Positions 63,374 through 63,975 of a DNA stretch of 63,975 nt are shown here, piece after piece (within the stretch, counting starts at the first letter, position 1; every line of letters begins with the position of its first letter). Origin of the DNA: a virus. The translations under genes and the position numbers were made by a program. The notes under the pieces were generated by a model. The model saw only the letters and a list, made by a program, of their open reading frames with translations. It was not told the DNA's origin and searched no databases. The DNA lies in IMG/VR virus record IMGVR_UViG_3300043411_000844, positions 1 to 63,975 of that record; one strand, written 5' to 3'.

Positions 63374-63975
63374 ATGCGTGAACCTATCGAGCGCTGGGTC
63401 GCCAAGCCGTTCATGAAGTTCTACCCCTCCGACCCGGTGGACTGGTGGAAGGGCTGCGTTGCCGGCCCTGACGACCGCCCCCGCACGTCTCGGCGGCTGT
63501 CCTACCTCACCCTCGACGAGGAGGGGCTGTATCATCGCATATGCAACTGGATGTACCTGACAGGTTACGACTTGCCCGGCGACAACATGGAAGCCGCCAA
63601 GGAGTTGCATGTCAACCACAACCAGTATGCGGTGGTGCTCGAGCGGCTGATCTACAAGGGCGCGCTCATCCGCTACCAAGGCACCGTGATCAGCAACCGG
63701 GTGCTGAAGGAACGGATCGCCTTCATCGACAAGAAGCAGCCCAAGACCAGCGCCAAGGCCGTGGCGGCTCGCGAACGCGAGACGAAGGCTCGCATCGTGA
63801 GGGATAGCCCGATCGGGGATACGCTCAGGGGTCTGCGCAAGGGGTTGGGAGCCCCGGAATTTGCCGATGTCATTGCACAGATCGAAGTCGTTTTGTCCGA
63901 GTACAAATCAAGGGAAAATGACCCCCCCAGTCAAGACGCTTCACCCCCCCAGTCAAGCCCGTTGACCCCCCCAGT
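63374..63975 (+). CDS. Replication initiator, N-terminal part (continues at base 1)
   Basis: ATG 63374, two bases after the previous stop. The first ~115 residues (FYPSDPVDWWKGCV, SYLTLDEEGLYHRICNWMYLTG, LVNHNQYAVVLERLIYKGALI-like) match the DUF1376 (YdaU) pattern of phage replication proteins. It continues into the iteron-coded linker and the C-terminal half at 1-789, giving 447 residues. The split at this point is an assembly cut, not a gene break. Confidence 0.8.
   Translation, partial: MREPIERWVAKPFMKFYPSDPVDWWKGCVAGPDDRPRTSRRLSYLTLDEEGLYHRICNWMYLTGYDLPGDNMEAAKELHVNHNQYAVVLERLIYKGALIRYQGTVISNRVLKERIAFIDKKQPKTSAKAVAARERETKARIVRDSPIGDTLRGLRKGLGAPEFADVIAQIEVVLSEYKSRENDPPSQDASPPQSSPLTPP
63929..63975 (+). 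repeat. Terminal 47-bp overlap, identical to bases 1-47
   Basis: Bases 63929-63975 equal bases 1-47 exactly. Joining the ends keeps the initiator reading frame and adds iteron copy 1 (63922) to copies 2-6. This is the signature of a circular assembly whose graph broke at the repeats, not of a biological terminal repeat. Confidence 0.9.

Noticed and set aside
63929-63975. Biological direct terminal repeat of a linear genome
   Set aside because: 47 bp is a plausible assembler overlap length, it falls on a repeat, and the gene reads straight through the junction. A circularly permuted genome explains it better.

Overview
The window is a complete temperate bacteriophage genome, cut open inside one gene. 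The first 47 bases repeat as the last 47 bases, and the reading frame that runs off the right end (start 63374) continues without a break into the frame that opens at base 1 (stop 789). The real molecule is therefore a circle, or a circularly permuted linear genome, of 63,928 bp. It is GC-rich and densely coded. The host is most likely an alphaproteobacterium: the phage carries a GcrA-type cell-cycle regulator, and that family is essentially alphaproteobacterial. The structural set (large terminase, dodecameric-type portal, N4-gp56-like capsid, beta-propeller tail protein, internal virion proteins, one 2451-residue polyvalent protein, no tape-measure gene) indicates a short-tailed podovirus.

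Layout, read around the circle. Replication (59.98-63.98 kb, then 0-4.9 kb, + strand): Cro-like protein, GcrA, DnaB helicase, a replication initiator with six iterons inside its own gene, a protein made only of DnaA domain IV, an amino-methyltransferase, a C5-cytosine methyltransferase with a second open frame inside it, and a sigma-like HTH protein. Accessory block (4.9-9.2 kb): inverted membrane-protein genes bounded by terminators, a divergent control region with a ribbon-helix-helix repressor, a GIY-YIG nuclease and very small membrane proteins. Packaging and sugar island (9.2-21.7 kb): small terminase, then about ten sugar-metabolism-like genes (glycosyltransferases, four tandem paralogues interrupted by an HNH nuclease gene, a SAM methyltransferase, an FAD oxidoreductase, a short-chain dehydrogenase), then the large terminase. 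Virion (21.7-42.4 kb): portal, scaffold, capsid, adaptors, propeller, ejection proteins, polyvalent protein and two fibres sharing an attachment domain. Lysis (42.4-45.1 kb): peptidase-type endolysin, nested spanins and a second putative hydrolase.

From 45.1 to 49.3 kb a promoter leads into a run of about 14 very small + strand genes, among them a dCTP deaminase-like enzyme and an HNH nuclease. A probable attP region follows. The strand then flips: integrase and excisionase-like gene, small genes, an IS1595-type transposon (51507-53771) with cargo genes and an 8-bp target duplication, HNH nucleases, a Bet/RecT recombinase with a Gp157-like protein, and an immunity region. In the immunity region the HTH and S24-peptidase halves of a CI-like repressor are separate genes with a dead transposase between them.

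Regulation can be partly read. The leftward early promoter (58287-58315) and the rightward cro promoter (59947-59975) share an inverted repeat AAGC-N3-GCTT between the -35 and -10 boxes, as expected for operators of one repressor. The strongest leads for new biology are the sugar island between the terminase genes, the intragenic iteron origin paired with a stand-alone DnaA DNA-binding domain, the dual-frame cytosine methyltransferase locus, the cargo-carrying IS1595 element placed exactly at a start/stop overlap, and phage-borne GcrA beside two DNA methyltransferases. Start sites, family names and functions come from reading motifs by eye; no database search was run.
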